Shown piece after piece: positions 25,112 through 34,610 of a stretch of DNA of 64,000 nucleotides. A program made the translations under genes and the position numbers. The first letter of the stretch is position 1, and every line of letters begins with the position of its first letter. This stretch comes from Rhizobium mongolense USDA 1844 (GTDB taxonomy: Bacteria > Pseudomonadota > Alphaproteobacteria > Rhizobiales > Rhizobiaceae), in the NCBI RefSeq assembly GCF_000419765.1, contig NZ_ATTQ01000011.1, forward strand, positions 1-64,000, read 5' to 3'. The notes under the pieces were generated by a model, which saw only the letters and a program-made list of their open reading frames with translations, was not told where the DNA came from and ran no database searches.

Positions 25112-26536
25112 GTGGTTCTACTGAGCGCGATGGATGCGGACATCCCCGCACGTCGTCGAGTGTTTTTGTGTGAGGCGGGATTGTTCGTGTCGAAATATCC
25201 AGTGAAAGGGTTCTGGGGCGGAGTATCGCACGGCACGGTCGCCGCACTCCTTTCGCGTGCAGGACGGCTCGTCGCGCATGCCATCCTGCGAGCTCTGCTC
25301 GCGCTCCCTGCGCTTATCGGCTCTGCATCCTTTGCCTCCGCGGAAGATCGTACGCTGAAGCTGTTCTTTACTCATACGGGCGAAAGGGCCACGATTACCT
25401 ACAAGCGCGACGGAATGTTCGATCCAAAGGGCCTGTCCCAGATAAATCGGTTTCTGCGCGACTGGCGAAGGAACGAGCCGACCCGGATGGATCCCCGGCT
25501 GCTTGACCTGGTCTGGGAAGTGTACAAGCGCAGCGGCGCGAAGGACTACATCCACATCGTCTCCGCCTACCGTTCTCCGGCCACCAATAACATGCTCCGC
25601 AACCGTTCGCGCAGTACGGGCGTCGCCAAGAAGAGCCAGCACATGCTTGGCAAGGCGATGGACTTCTACGTTCCAGGTGTGAAGCTTTCGACGCTGCGTG
25701 CCCTTGCAATGCAGATGCAGGCCGGCGGTGTCGGATATTATCCGACATCGGGATCGCCGTTCGTGCATCTCGACGTCGGCAACGTCCGGGCTTGGCCCCG
25801 CATGTCTCGGCAAGAACTTGCTCGAATATTCCCGAACGGGCAAACGATGCATCTTCCAGCCGATGGCCGGCCGCTGCCGGGATATAACCAGGCGGTTGCG
25901 AACTACAAGAAGCGCGCCGGCGCCGCCTCCATCCAGATCGCCAGCACCGCTGGAGAAGACGATGACGCAGGAACCTCGGATCGCGACACGATAGACAACA
26001 GCCTCGTGACGGCGCTCCTGCCCACGCCGAAAAGCCGCGCATTGAATGCGCTGTCCCTGCAGACCGACGCGGCCGCGCGGGACGACGAACGGTCCTCCCT
26101 GGATCTTTCATCATTCCCGATCCCGATACCGGCAATGCGGCCGGCCGACTTGGGGGCCGACGCCAAGCTGGAGATTGCTTCGATTGGCCCAATCGGCGTG
26201 CTTCCAGATAAACGGACATCAGCATTGCCAACCTATACCGGCTTCAGAACTTTCGCTGCCACACATCGCACCTCACAGGAGGACGCGAACGGGATCGCCG
26301 CCCTGCCAATGACCGCCTCCTGGGAGGAGGCAGATCTATTTGGATCGATTTCTGACGCAGCGCTGATGAATTGGGCGCTGCATCCCCCGGGCGCGGTGAT
26401 TGGAATGAGAGCGCCTCGCGTTTCCCGCCGCACGGTTCAGCATAATCCGGATGCCGCATCCGGTACGACCATCACTCCGGTCGCCGCCACTGACCGGTTC
26501 GACGCCGACCGGTTTGCCTCACCCCCCGAGGGCTAA
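25112..26536 (+). CDS. DUF882 / YcbK-type peptidoglycan peptidase (M15-like)
   Basis: Exported protein of up to 474 residues. After a hydrophobic segment (LVAHAILRALLALPALIGSA) comes the DUF882 domain (about 85-260) with the zinc-peptidase pattern: IVSAYRSPATN, KKSQHMLGKAMDFYVPG (His and Asp ligands) and FVHLDVG. Family members act on peptide side chains of peptidoglycan. The C-terminal 200 residues are low-complexity and unique. The start is unclear: GTG at 25112 or GTG at 25187 after GAGGCGGGA. An L,D-transpeptidase follows on the same strand, suggesting joint work on the cell wall. Confidence 0.8.
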   Translation: MVLLSAMDADIPARRRVFLCEAGLFVSKYPVKGFWGGVSHGTVAALLSRAGRLVAHAILRALLALPALIGSASFASAEDRTLKLFFTHTGERATITYKRDGMFDPKGLSQINRFLRDWRRNEPTRMDPRLLDLVWEVYKRSGAKDYIHIVSAYRSPATNNMLRNRSRSTGVAKKSQHMLGKAMDFYVPGVKLSTLRALAMQMQAGGVGYYPTSGSPFVHLDVGNVRAWPRMSRQELARIFPNGQTMHLPADGRPLPGYNQAVANYKKRAGAASIQIASTAGEDDDAGTSDRDTIDNSLVTALLPTPKSRALNALSLQTDAAARDDERSSLDLSSFPIPIPAMRPADLGADAKLEIASIGPIGVLPDKRTSALPTYTGFRTFAATHRTSQEDANGIAALPMTASWEEADLFGSISDAALMNWALHPPGAVIGMRAPRVSRRTVQHNPDAASGTTITPVAATDRFDADRFASPPEG

Positions 26537-26766
26537 GCGCATTCGTCATCGCGGCGGCTGTGATCCACCGCAGGTCTTCCCCGTCGGCCCTTGGCTGCGA
26601 AGATCAGGCCAGCCCCCTCGAAGGAAGGCCGACATCCATATCCTTCGTCCACCTTCCCCGTCGAATTCCGAAACGGACTGGGATAAGAAGTGACTGCCGT
26701 TGTCTTTGTCTTCCCGGCAAAGAGCCACCTCGAGGTACCGCGCGATGCCGCCCCGGAAGACAAGAC

Positions 26767-27816
26767 ATGAATGATACCAAACCCTGTCCCAGTCCTCTTG
26801 ACCGCCTGTCACGCCTGCGAGGCGTCGTGCCGGCTGCCGTGATGGTCCTGATCGCGACGGCGACCAGCGGCTGCGTGCAGACGGCGCTGGACGATCTCGG
26901 CGACGCTGCTCCTCAGATCTCGACGCAGACAATGGCGGAGATGCGTCAGAAGAAAATGTCGCCTCAAAGCCCGGTGCTCGTTCGAACCTTCAAGGAGGAG
27001 AGCGAGCTCGAGGTGTGGAAGCAGGACGCCACGGGGCGTTATCGCCTGCTGAAATCCTTCGCGATATGTCGGTGGTCGGGCAAGCTCGGACCGAAGAAGA
27101 CCGACGGCGACCGCCAAGCTCCCGAAGGCTTTTATTCGGTCAGCAAGAGCATGCTGAACCCTAAGTCCCAGTACTACCTTTCCTTCAACCTGGGCTATCC
27201 CAACAGGCTTGAATCCGCCCTTGGATATAGCGGCACTGCGCTCATGGTGCATGGTGCGTGCTCGTCTTCCGGCTGCTACGCCATGACTGACCAGGGCGTC
27301 GGCGAGATCTATGCCATCGTCAATGCCTCGCTGGGCGGCGGCCAAAGGTCATTCCAGGTTCAGGCGCTCCCCTTCCGTATGACGGCGAAAAACATGGCCG
27401 AACACAGAAGCGACCCCAATTTCGATTTCTGGAAGACATTGAAGTTAGGATATGACGCCTTCGAGGCGACGAGGACAGAACCCAGGATTTCCGCATGTGG
27501 GGCAAAATACGTCGTTAACGCCGAGTTTCAGGGAGGCGATCCAGACGATCCGTTGGCCGCATGCCCTGCGCGCATCGACAATCCCGATCCTGCAGTCGCC
27601 GCCAGGATAAAGACGGAAGATGCCGAGCTTGCCGCGCTGCTAGAAAAGGACGGCCCTTCTCATCTGACAGCCTATGTCGACGGCGGCATGCACCCAAGCT
27701 TTCGGGCGCTCCTCAAGCAGCACGGTCCTCAGAAGCTGGCAGAGAAGATTTCCAACATCGACTATCCCGTAAGCGGGCCAGATGCAGCACTGGCTGACCC
27801 TTACGAAAAGGACTGA
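26767..27816 (+). CDS. L,D-transpeptidase family lipoprotein (YafK-like)
   Basis: A 349-residue cell-envelope enzyme with a lipoprotein signal; the lipobox is ATSGC with Cys36. The L,D-transpeptidase active site HGACSSSGCYAM, near residues 162-173, has the catalytic Cys in SGC. It also carries the KTDGDRQAPEGFYSV segment seen in YafK/ErfK proteins, which hydrolyse or form bonds between peptidoglycan and Braun-type lipoproteins. The ATG at 26767 is preferred because it opens the signal; an upstream frame to 26560 has no signal. It follows the DUF882 peptidase by 230 bases. Confidence 0.85.
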   Translation: MNDTKPCPSPLDRLSRLRGVVPAAVMVLIATATSGCVQTALDDLGDAAPQISTQTMAEMRQKKMSPQSPVLVRTFKEESELEVWKQDATGRYRLLKSFAICRWSGKLGPKKTDGDRQAPEGFYSVSKSMLNPKSQYYLSFNLGYPNRLESALGYSGTALMVHGACSSSGCYAMTDQGVGEIYAIVNASLGGGQRSFQVQALPFRMTAKNMAEHRSDPNFDFWKTLKLGYDAFEATRTEPRISACGAKYVVNAEFQGGDPDDPLAACPARIDNPDPAVAARIKTEDAELAALLEKDGPSHLTAYVDGGMHPSFRALLKQHGPQKLAEKISNIDYPVSGPDAALADPYEKD

Positions 27817-28004
27817 TTTCAGCCCAGTCGCGCTTGTCATGCCCGCGAAGTATCGCGCAACGGCGAACGGACTCTTTCGTCGCCACCTCCGAGGCTTGTC
27901 TCGGCTTGGACGAGATGGGTCCAAGGCCTTTAAGAAAGCGCAACGCTATCAGGCGTTCCCTCATTCTTGCAGCATCGGTCATTGAAGGCGCTGTTGACGC
28001 CCAA

Positions 28005-28973
28005 TCATGGCTGAGTATGGCGGCTGCGCTGCGGCCTGACCGTACGGTTTTCTATCCGGCCTGCCACCGAGAAGATCAGGAAGTCGCTGTCCGTGTCGAT
28101 CCTTTCTCCGTCCATCAATCTCACGACGTCGTCGGTGCCCGAAACCGGATGGCGGTCGATTGACAGGAGATAGTCACCCTCCTGCAGCCCCGCCTTCTCG
28201 GCTGGGCTGCCCGGCTCGACGCGGCGAAGTCGCACAGCCGTCTTTTGCACGATACCCGCTTCCAAAGCTATCCTTCGATTGAGTTCGACGGTGTCCGCAG
28301 CAATGCCGACATAGGCTCTGCGAACATGACCGAAGCGTAGAAGCTCGGAGACCACATACTTTGCCGTATTGGACGCGACCGCGAACGCGATGCTTTGCGC
28401 GCCTTGGATGACCGCGGTGTTAACGCCGATTACCTCACCCGCAGACGACACCAGTGGACCGCCGGAATTACCTGGGTTGAGCGCCGCATCGGTCTGGATG
28501 ATATCCTCCATCAAACGACCACTGGCCGCGCGCATCGACCGACCCAATGCAGATACTATTCCTGCCGTGACCGTCCATTCAAAGCCCAGAGGATTACCGA
28601 TTGCTATGGCGATATGGCCGCGCTTAAGGCTTTTTGAGTCTCCCAGTTTCGCCCAAACACCCGTCCAGTCGTTCGCGCGGATCAAAGCGAGGTCGGTGTC
28701 AGCATCGCGTCCTAGCACCCTGCCCTCGACGACCGCTCCTTCCGGCGTGGTGATCCGGATATTCTTGGCGTCATCCACGACATGATTGTTGGTGACGACA
28801 AGGCCATCCGGCGAGATTGCAAAGCCTGATCCATGACCGGCACGCCCACCGGCTCTTTCGATCCGACTGACCGCAGGGCCGACAAGATCGACTGACGAAG
28901 ACACTGCTAACGAATAGGCATCCAGCAATCCGGTGTCCGAAGACGGCTGGATGTCGCGATCAATGAAGCCCAT
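28005..28973 (-). CDS. HtrA/DegP-like serine protease with PDZ domain
   Basis: A 322-residue S1C protease. The catalytic triad is His64 (TNNHVVDD), Asp94 (DTDLALI) and Ser170 (NPGNSGGPL), and a C-terminal PDZ domain (about 225-305, SPAEKAGLQEGDYLLSID) follows. No signal peptide or membrane anchor is visible: the ATG at 28973 after GAGGAGTTTTCA starts directly with MGFIDRDIQ. The protein therefore appears cytoplasmic, which is unusual for the family. It may degrade damaged proteins under stress. Confidence 0.9.
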   Translation of the reverse strand: MGFIDRDIQPSSDTGLLDAYSLAVSSSVDLVGPAVSRIERAGGRAGHGSGFAISPDGLVVTNNHVVDDAKNIRITTPEGAVVEGRVLGRDADTDLALIRANDWTGVWAKLGDSKSLKRGHIAIAIGNPLGFEWTVTAGIVSALGRSMRAASGRLMEDIIQTDAALNPGNSGGPLVSSAGEVIGVNTAVIQGAQSIAFAVASNTAKYVVSELLRFGHVRRAYVGIAADTVELNRRIALEAGIVQKTAVRLRRVEPGSPAEKAGLQEGDYLLSIDRHPVSGTDDVVRLMDGERIDTDSDFLIFSVAGRIENRTVRPQRSRHTQP

Positions 28974-29172
28974 TGAAAACTCCTCGGACGCAGGACGCGT
29001 CGCGTCGATGACCGGCAGCGTCTACAAAAGGGCAAGAGGCTGTCAGTTATAGGTTAATCGCAACTCAAATGATGCTCGCGGCCATGTTATTCAAGCCACT
29101 GACCAGCCCACACATTCCGTCCTCCCTCTGCCTCCAATCCAATCTCGCCGACCGGACAAAAGTTCCGGCATT

Positions 29173-29664
29173 TCAGCGCCACAGCGCAATGAGCCCGCCG
29201 CTTCCGCCGGTAACGGGATCGGTGCTTGGCGCGGCGAGATCTTGAATCCGTTTCATTTGTTCCGGCGTTGGCTCGTCACGGCAGAGGTCATAATCGGCTC
29301 CAGCCGGATAGGCACCGACCACCAGGAAATCGCTGCTTGCCGAAATCCGGCAATGGCCGGTTCCAGCAGGCAACACCGCCGCATCGCCGGCATGGATCTC
29401 GATCTTGAGGCCCGTTGGCCCGCCGAGCATCAACGTCGCCGAACCGATTGCAAAGCCCAGCGCCTCATGAGTTTTCGAATGATAATGATGGAACGGATAG
29501 ACGCCATTCCGCCACATATTGCCCCAGCCGTTTCGTCCGAACAGCACTTCAAAGTCGGCTGCCCGGTCGTCACCCTTCAGCACGCCACGATAAAGGAGTA
29601 GCGGAAATCTCGGATTGTTCGGAATGAGATTGCCGGGAGCAAGCCGGATTGCTTGGGGTTTCAT
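29173..29664 (-). CDS. Cupin-domain protein
   Basis: A 163-residue protein with a cupin barrel: YPFHHYHSKTHEALGFAIG supplies the HxH...E metal-binding motif and AAVLPAGTGHCRI the second motif with His. This matches small rhizobial cupins of unknown substrate. The ATG at 29664 follows GAGGAGGCGCAT; an upstream ATG (29700) lacks such a site. It is divergent from the PfpI-like gene at 29800, with about 135 bases between that also hold an EcfG-like promoter facing the other way. Confidence 0.85.
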   Translation of the reverse strand: MKPQAIRLAPGNLIPNNPRFPLLLYRGVLKGDDRAADFEVLFGRNGWGNMWRNGVYPFHHYHSKTHEALGFAIGSATLMLGGPTGLKIEIHAGDAAVLPAGTGHCRISASSDFLVVGAYPAGADYDLCRDEPTPEQMKRIQDLAAPSTDPVTGGSGGLIALWR

Positions 29665-29727
29665 ATGTGCGCCTCCTCGTCCACTGAACGATAATCGCAT
29701 TGCCTCCAGGGCTTCCCGAAAATCTGG

Positions 29728-29752
29728 GGAACCAACCGCGCTTCGGGTAGTT
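29728..29752 (+). promoter_or_regulatory. EcfG/RpoE2-like promoter of the PfpI-like gene
   Basis: GGAAC (29728-29732), 16 bases, then AGTT (29749-29752). It lies 47 bases before ATG 29800. One mismatch to consensus. Confidence 0.5.
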
Positions 29753-29799
29753 TGTGCATATGCATCTTGAATTCAACAGGAGAAAGAAAGGACAAGTCC

Positions 29800-30360
29800 A
29801 TGCCTTCCATCAGTTCTGCAAAAATTCTTGTTCTTGCAACTGACGGTTACGAGCGCTCCGAACTACGGGTACCGCATGAGGAGCTGAAAAGGCGTGGCGC
29901 CACCGTCAAGATTGCCTCTATCAAGGAGCGAAACATCAAGAGCTGGAGCAAAGGCGACTGGGGCGATAGCATCAGTGTCGACCTTCTGGCAACGGAGGTA
30001 AAGGTTGCCGATTTCGATGCCCTCGTCCTGCCTGGAGGCCAGATTAATCCCGACAAGCTGCGCGCCGACGAGAATGCAATGCGCGTCGTCCGCGAATTCG
30101 TGAAATCCGGTAAGGTCGTCGCCGCCATATGCCATGCACCCTGGCTGCTAATCGAAGCCGATGCGTTGCGAGGCCGGCAGGCAACCTCCTACTGGTCAAT
30201 CAAGACCGACGTTAAGAACGCCGGCGCCACCTGGAAAGATGAAAAGGTCGTGACCGACCAAGGCATCATCACCTCCCGTTCGCCGGACGATCTGGACGCT
30301 TTCGTTGCAAAGATCGTCGAAGAGATCGAGGAAGGCCGCCACGAGAAGCGAGCCGCTTGA
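29800..30360 (+). CDS. PfpI/DJ-1 family protein (type 1 glutamine amidotransferase-like)
   Basis: A 186-residue cytoplasmic protein of the PfpI/YhbO group. The nucleophile elbow VVAAICHAPWLLIEA has the conserved Cys-His, and an upstream Glu lies in the N-terminal DGYERSEL. Relatives act as proteases, chaperones or deglycases against glyoxal damage, and yhbO-type genes are stress-induced. ATG 29800 follows AAAGGACAAGTCC. A strong intrinsic terminator follows at 30379 and an EcfG-like promoter precedes, so it is probably a single-gene stress transcript. Confidence 0.9.
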   Translation: MPSISSAKILVLATDGYERSELRVPHEELKRRGATVKIASIKERNIKSWSKGDWGDSISVDLLATEVKVADFDALVLPGGQINPDKLRADENAMRVVREFVKSGKVVAAICHAPWLLIEADALRGRQATSYWSIKTDVKNAGATWKDEKVVTDQGIITSRSPDDLDAFVAKIVEEIEEGRHEKRAA

Positions 30361-30378
30361 TAGGACCTCCTGTTCGCT

Positions 30379-30410
30379 GAGTCCGCGCACCCCTGCGCGG
30401 GCTCTTTTTT
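30379..30410 (+). terminator. Intrinsic terminator after the PfpI-like gene
   Basis: GAGTCCGCGCA (30379-30389), loop CCCC, TGCGCGGGCTC (30394-30404) with one G-U pair, then six T. A classical rho-independent terminator 19 bases after the stop. It abuts the end of the convergent topoisomerase gene. Confidence 0.9.
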
Positions 30411-31452
30411 ATGAGGCTTTGCGGACAGGCGTCTCCGCCGACTGCCGATCGCGAGACAGGAAATCGAGCAGGCGGTTCTCTGCCGCCCGTAGCCCCGACA
30501 GCGGCTTAGCAGCAGGCAGAATTTCCTCGCCTCCACAATAGTCCTTGTCGGCAAGCGCAATGATGGAAGGGTGAATGTAACTTGATCGCGAGATGGCCGC
30601 CGTGTTGTGCAACACGGCGGCTGAAGCCTCCGCCATGTCCTTCACGGTCGGCCGCTTGCCCCTTTCGAGCGCATTGCGCGCGACGGCGAAGGCGGCGAGC
30701 GAGCCGGCCCACGTCCGAAAGGTCTTCGCGGTGATCGCAATACCTGAAATTTCCGCCAGGTAGCTATTCAGACGCCCGGATTCGATCGGTTTCAACGTGC
30801 CCGTCTCGTCCTTCCAGATAAAAAGCTGGCGACCGGGGAGATCGGCGATTTCTTCCAGCATCTTTTGCAATCTGGGATGCCTGAGGCTGCGCCGCACACT
30901 CTTTCCGCCCTTGGAACGAAATTTCAGTTCGATCCGGCCCTCCACCAGCGTGATGTGCCTCTTCAACAGCGTCGTTGCGCCATAAGTGCCGTTTTCCTTG
31001 AGATAGGCTTGGCTGCCGACGCGGAGATGTGCCTCATCGAGCAATATCGTCAACGCAGCGAGGACACCGCGGACATTTTCCGCACCAACCTCAAGATCGC
31101 GCTGCACCTGCCGCCGTATCCTCGGCAAGGCGTGGCCAAAGGCGATCAGCTGATCGAATTTTGCGATGCTGCGGAACGACTGCCAATCCTTATGATAGCG
31201 ATATTGCTTTCGGCCCCGTGCATCAAATCCGGTCGCCTGCAAATGGCCGTTTTCCTTCAGACATATCCAGACGTTTTCGTATGCGGGAGGCAACCCGAGT
31301 GCGGCGATACGGTGCTTCTGCTGCGGCTCGCAGACCAACGAGCCGTCCGGTAGCCGGTAACAGAAGCCTCGGCCCCTTCTCTGCCTGCGAATACCGGGTT
31401 CGGTGTCGCTCACATAAACCAGGCCAATGTCACTTAGGGCTTCAGCACTCAT
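30409..31452 (-). CDS. DNA topoisomerase IB
   Basis: Poxvirus-like type IB topoisomerase, 347 residues, which relaxes supercoils through a 3'-phosphotyrosine intermediate. Catalytic residues can be placed: Arg144 (HLRVG), Lys in KFRSKGGK (177-184), Arg246 (TAKTFRTWAG), a His in VLHNTAA, and Tyr292 (SRSSYIHP). Bacterial copies are patchily distributed. The start at 31452 lies 15 bases after the glgX stop, so the two genes may be co-transcribed. Its 3' end meets the terminator of the convergent PfpI-like gene. Confidence 0.95.
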   Translation of the reverse strand: MSAEALSDIGLVYVSDTEPGIRRQRRGRGFCYRLPDGSLVCEPQQKHRIAALGLPPAYENVWICLKENGHLQATGFDARGRKQYRYHKDWQSFRSIAKFDQLIAFGHALPRIRRQVQRDLEVGAENVRGVLAALTILLDEAHLRVGSQAYLKENGTYGATTLLKRHITLVEGRIELKFRSKGGKSVRRSLRHPRLQKMLEEIADLPGRQLFIWKDETGTLKPIESGRLNSYLAEISGIAITAKTFRTWAGSLAAFAVARNALERGKRPTVKDMAEASAAVLHNTAAISRSSYIHPSIIALADKDYCGGEEILPAAKPLSGLRAAENRLLDFLSRDRQSAETPVRKAS

Positions 31453-31467
31453 CGCTTTGTTCGATTG

Positions 31468-33621
31468 CTAACTGTTCCTGCGGCCGAAGTGAAACCAGCG
31501 CTGACGCTCAGTCCTTGTGGCATTCTTCGGTGGCACCGAGGCACCTTTCGGCGCAAAGACGGCAATGCTTTCGCGGTAGACCATCACCGGGTTTTCCGGA
31601 TCGAATACCGTGAAGGGATCGTCGGCACCAGTGTCGACCACCCGCTGCCACGTCTTGATGCCGTTCACTCCCGGAAGCGTGACTTCGCAATCACCGCCAG
31701 CGTTGAATACCATGAAGAGACCATCCATCTTTTCCGCATCCGATGCGAGGACACTCCGTGACACGTAAACGCTCAGCACCCGCAATTCATTGTCGTTCCA
31801 GGCACCATCGTCCATGAAGTCACCATCCGGTTTGTACCAGGCGATTTCGATCCGTCCGTCCTCTGCGGTTTCACCTGTTAGGAAGCGCTCCTGCCGAAGC
31901 TCCGGCTGCGCCTTACGGAAAGCGATCATCTTCTGACAGAAGGTCAGAAATGGATCGTCAAGCCCGCTCCAGTCGATCCAACCGATTTCGTTGTCCTGGC
32001 AATAGGCATTGTTGTTGCCGCCCTGGCTGTTGCCGACCTCATCACCTGCAAGGATCATCGGCACGCCCTGGCTGAGCAGCAGCGTTGCCATCATGTTGCG
32101 CCGCCGCCTGCGGCGCGCGTCATTGATATCGGCGTCGCCGGTCGCGCCCTCCACCCCCATATTGTCCGAATGATTGTCGGAATGGCCGTCGCGGTTGTCC
32201 TCGCCGTTGGCCTCATTATGCTTGCCGTTGAAGGAGACGGTATCCATCAGAGTGAAGCCGTCATGAGCCGAAAGCAGATTGATGGACGATGTCGAGCCAC
32301 GGTCCGAATGGTTGAACTGCAGCGCCGAGCCGGTAACGCGCTCTGCCATCTCCGACACCTGGCCGGCGTCGCCTTTCCAGAAACGTCGAACGTCATCGCG
32401 GAATTTGTCGTTCCATTCGCGAAAGGGGTGGGGAAATCCGCCGACCTGATAGCCGCCTTCGCCGACATCCCAAGGCTCGGCGATCAGCTTCACGCCGGCA
32501 AGCATCGGATCTTGCCGAATCGCGCTGAAAAAGATGCCCTGTCGATCGAATTCCATATCCTGCCGCCCGAGAGTGCTCGCCAGATCGAAACGGAAACCGT
32601 CGATGTGCATGGCGCCAACCCAATAGCGCAAGCTGTCGAGCACCATGCGCATCACCATGGGATTGGCAACGTTCAGTGTATTGCCGGTACCTGTCGTATC
32701 GAAGGTGTGGCGGGGATCGTCAGGCGAGAGGATGTAGTAGCTTGCATTGTCGAGGCCGCGAAAGGAAAGCGTCGGACCTTTCTCGCTGCCTTCGGCTGTG
32801 TGGTTATAGACCACATCCATGATCACCTCGATGCCGGAGGCATGAAACTTTCTCACCATCGTCTTGAACTCGGTGATCCTGTCGCTCGACATGTAGCGAG
32901 ACTGCGGCGCAAAGAAACCGAGCGTCTGGTAACCCCAGTAGTTGGTGAGGTGCTTCTCTTCCAGATAGCGGTCGTTCGGAAAAAACTGGATCGGCAGCAA
33001 TTCGACGGCCGAGACACCAAGTTTCGTCAGATGATCGATGATCGGGTCGCTGCACATGCCAAGAAAGGTACCGCGCAGTCTGTCCGGTACCTTCGGATGC
33101 GTCATCGTCATACCGCGCACATGCGTTTCATAGATGAGCGTTTCCGTCCACGGGCGCCGGATTGCCTCATCGCCGTCCCAGTCGAAATCGGGATCCTGCA
33201 CCACACCCTTCACCATGAAGGGCGCGCTGTCGCGCTCGTCGAAGGAGAGGTCGTCCTTGCCGATCGTATAGCCGTAGAGCGCATCGTCCCATGTTAGATC
33301 GCCAACCACCTGCTTGGCGTAAGGATCGAGTAGAAGCTTGTTGGGATTGAAACGGTGGCCGTTTTTTGGATCATAGGGTCCGCTTGCGCGATAACCATAG
33401 ACAGTGCCCGGCTTCAGACCGGCGATATAGCCCGACCAGATATCGCCCTCGCGCTTGGGCAACGGCATGCGTGCCATTTCCTTTTTGCCGTCGTCGGAAA
33501 AGAGACAAAGGTCGATCTGCTCGGCGTGAGCGGAATAGACAGCAAAATGAGTCCCGGTCCCGGTATATTCGGCGCCCAGTTCCGGCTTCATGAAATCGAG
33601 TTCGGAAAAAGAAAAACTCAT
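31468..33621 (-). CDS. glgX: Glycogen debranching enzyme GlgX (isoamylase type)
   Basis: GH13 enzyme of 717 residues that hydrolyses alpha-1,6 branches of limit dextrins during glycogen use. Carbohydrate-binding module 48 lies at the N-terminus (GAEYTGTGTHFAVYSAHA), followed by the barrel motifs DVVYNHTAEG, GFRFDLAS, LIAEPWD and LSAHDGFTLMD. The ATG at 33621 follows GCGGAG by five bases and is preferred to the GTG two codons upstream. With TreZ at 10.6 kb it links glycogen and trehalose metabolism. It may be co-transcribed with topoisomerase IB downstream. Confidence 0.93.
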   Translation of the reverse strand: MSFSFSELDFMKPELGAEYTGTGTHFAVYSAHAEQIDLCLFSDDGKKEMARMPLPKREGDIWSGYIAGLKPGTVYGYRASGPYDPKNGHRFNPNKLLLDPYAKQVVGDLTWDDALYGYTIGKDDLSFDERDSAPFMVKGVVQDPDFDWDGDEAIRRPWTETLIYETHVRGMTMTHPKVPDRLRGTFLGMCSDPIIDHLTKLGVSAVELLPIQFFPNDRYLEEKHLTNYWGYQTLGFFAPQSRYMSSDRITEFKTMVRKFHASGIEVIMDVVYNHTAEGSEKGPTLSFRGLDNASYYILSPDDPRHTFDTTGTGNTLNVANPMVMRMVLDSLRYWVGAMHIDGFRFDLASTLGRQDMEFDRQGIFFSAIRQDPMLAGVKLIAEPWDVGEGGYQVGGFPHPFREWNDKFRDDVRRFWKGDAGQVSEMAERVTGSALQFNHSDRGSTSSINLLSAHDGFTLMDTVSFNGKHNEANGEDNRDGHSDNHSDNMGVEGATGDADINDARRRRRRNMMATLLLSQGVPMILAGDEVGNSQGGNNNAYCQDNEIGWIDWSGLDDPFLTFCQKMIAFRKAQPELRQERFLTGETAEDGRIEIAWYKPDGDFMDDGAWNDNELRVLSVYVSRSVLASDAEKMDGLFMVFNAGGDCEVTLPGVNGIKTWQRVVDTGADDPFTVFDPENPVMVYRESIAVFAPKGASVPPKNATRTERQRWFHFGRRNS

Positions 33622-33699
33622 AATCACTCCGCTTGGTGGATCGCCAAGCGGGAAACGTTACCGCAAGTGCGAAAGTTCCCTGCGACGACGCCAAGGGCG

Positions 33700-34494
33700 C
33701 TACGGCATGAGCTGGCCGCCATTCACCTCGATGATCTGGCCGGTGATGTAACCTGACAGCGTGGGCGAAGCGAGGAACAGATAAGCGCCGACGCAGTCTT
33801 CCGATGTACCGACAAAGCCCATCGGAATGGTTTTGCGCTGCATCTCCATCTGGTCGTCGTTGGTATAGCGCTCGTGGAACGGCGTTGCGATGACGCCCGG
33901 CGCGACGGCGTTGACGCGGATGCGGTCGCCGACGAACTCCTTGGCATGGCCCCGCGTGATCGTCGAGACGAAGCCTTTGGAGGCCGCATAAAGAACCGCA
34001 CCGTTGCCGCCGCCATTTCGTGCAGCTATCGAGGTGGTATTGATGATGAAGCCGCCCTGCTTCTTCAGCCAGGGATGCGCGGCGCGCGTTGCGGCAAGAA
34101 CAGAACGGGCATTCAGATCCATGACCTTGGCATAATGCTCGTCGGTATATTCCGCGGTCGGCTTACGGCCAAGCATGCCGCCAGCATTGTTGATGAGGCC
34201 ATCGAGATGCCCGAAGGTCTTAGCGGTCTCCTCTACAACGCGTTCCGTCTCGCCTTCCTTTGAAACGTCGCCCTGTACCAGATGCACAACGGTACCGGTC
34301 GCTCTGATCTCCTCGGCGAGCTTTTCGGCCGGCCCGCGGCTTGCATTGTAGTGGATGCCAACCTTCATGCCCTGCGCCGCGAACGCCCGGGCAAGAGCCG
34401 CACCGATGCCGGTCGATGCACCGGTGATCAGCACCGCTTTGCCGTTCAGGTCAGGTATTTTTATGGACGCGAGTGATTGAGCAAGATTAACCAT
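33700..34494 (-). CDS. Short-chain dehydrogenase/reductase
   Basis: A 264-residue NAD(P)-dependent SDR. It has the cofactor motif TGASTGIG, the NNAG motif (INNAGGML), a catalytic Ser region (INTTSIAARNG) and YAASK with Tyr and Lys. ATG 34494 is preceded by GGGAGG; the frame extends to 34659 but without SDR-like sequence. It lies 78 bases upstream of glgX on the same strand. The substrate cannot be deduced. Confidence 0.88.
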   Translation of the reverse strand: MVNLAQSLASIKIPDLNGKAVLITGASTGIGAALARAFAAQGMKVGIHYNASRGPAEKLAEEIRATGTVVHLVQGDVSKEGETERVVEETAKTFGHLDGLINNAGGMLGRKPTAEYTDEHYAKVMDLNARSVLAATRAAHPWLKKQGGFIINTTSIAARNGGGNGAVLYAASKGFVSTITRGHAKEFVGDRIRVNAVAPGVIATPFHERYTNDDQMEMQRKTIPMGFVGTSEDCVGAYLFLASPTLSGYITGQIIEVNGGQLMP

Positions 34495-34610
34495 GGCAGC
34501 AACAGCCTCCCGAAAAGACATGAAATAGATAGTGAAACGGATTTGACGAGCGTCTTGGCGGGCGAAATTGCGGATAGACACCGCGCGAAAGCGAGAACCG
34601 CTATGCGCCG

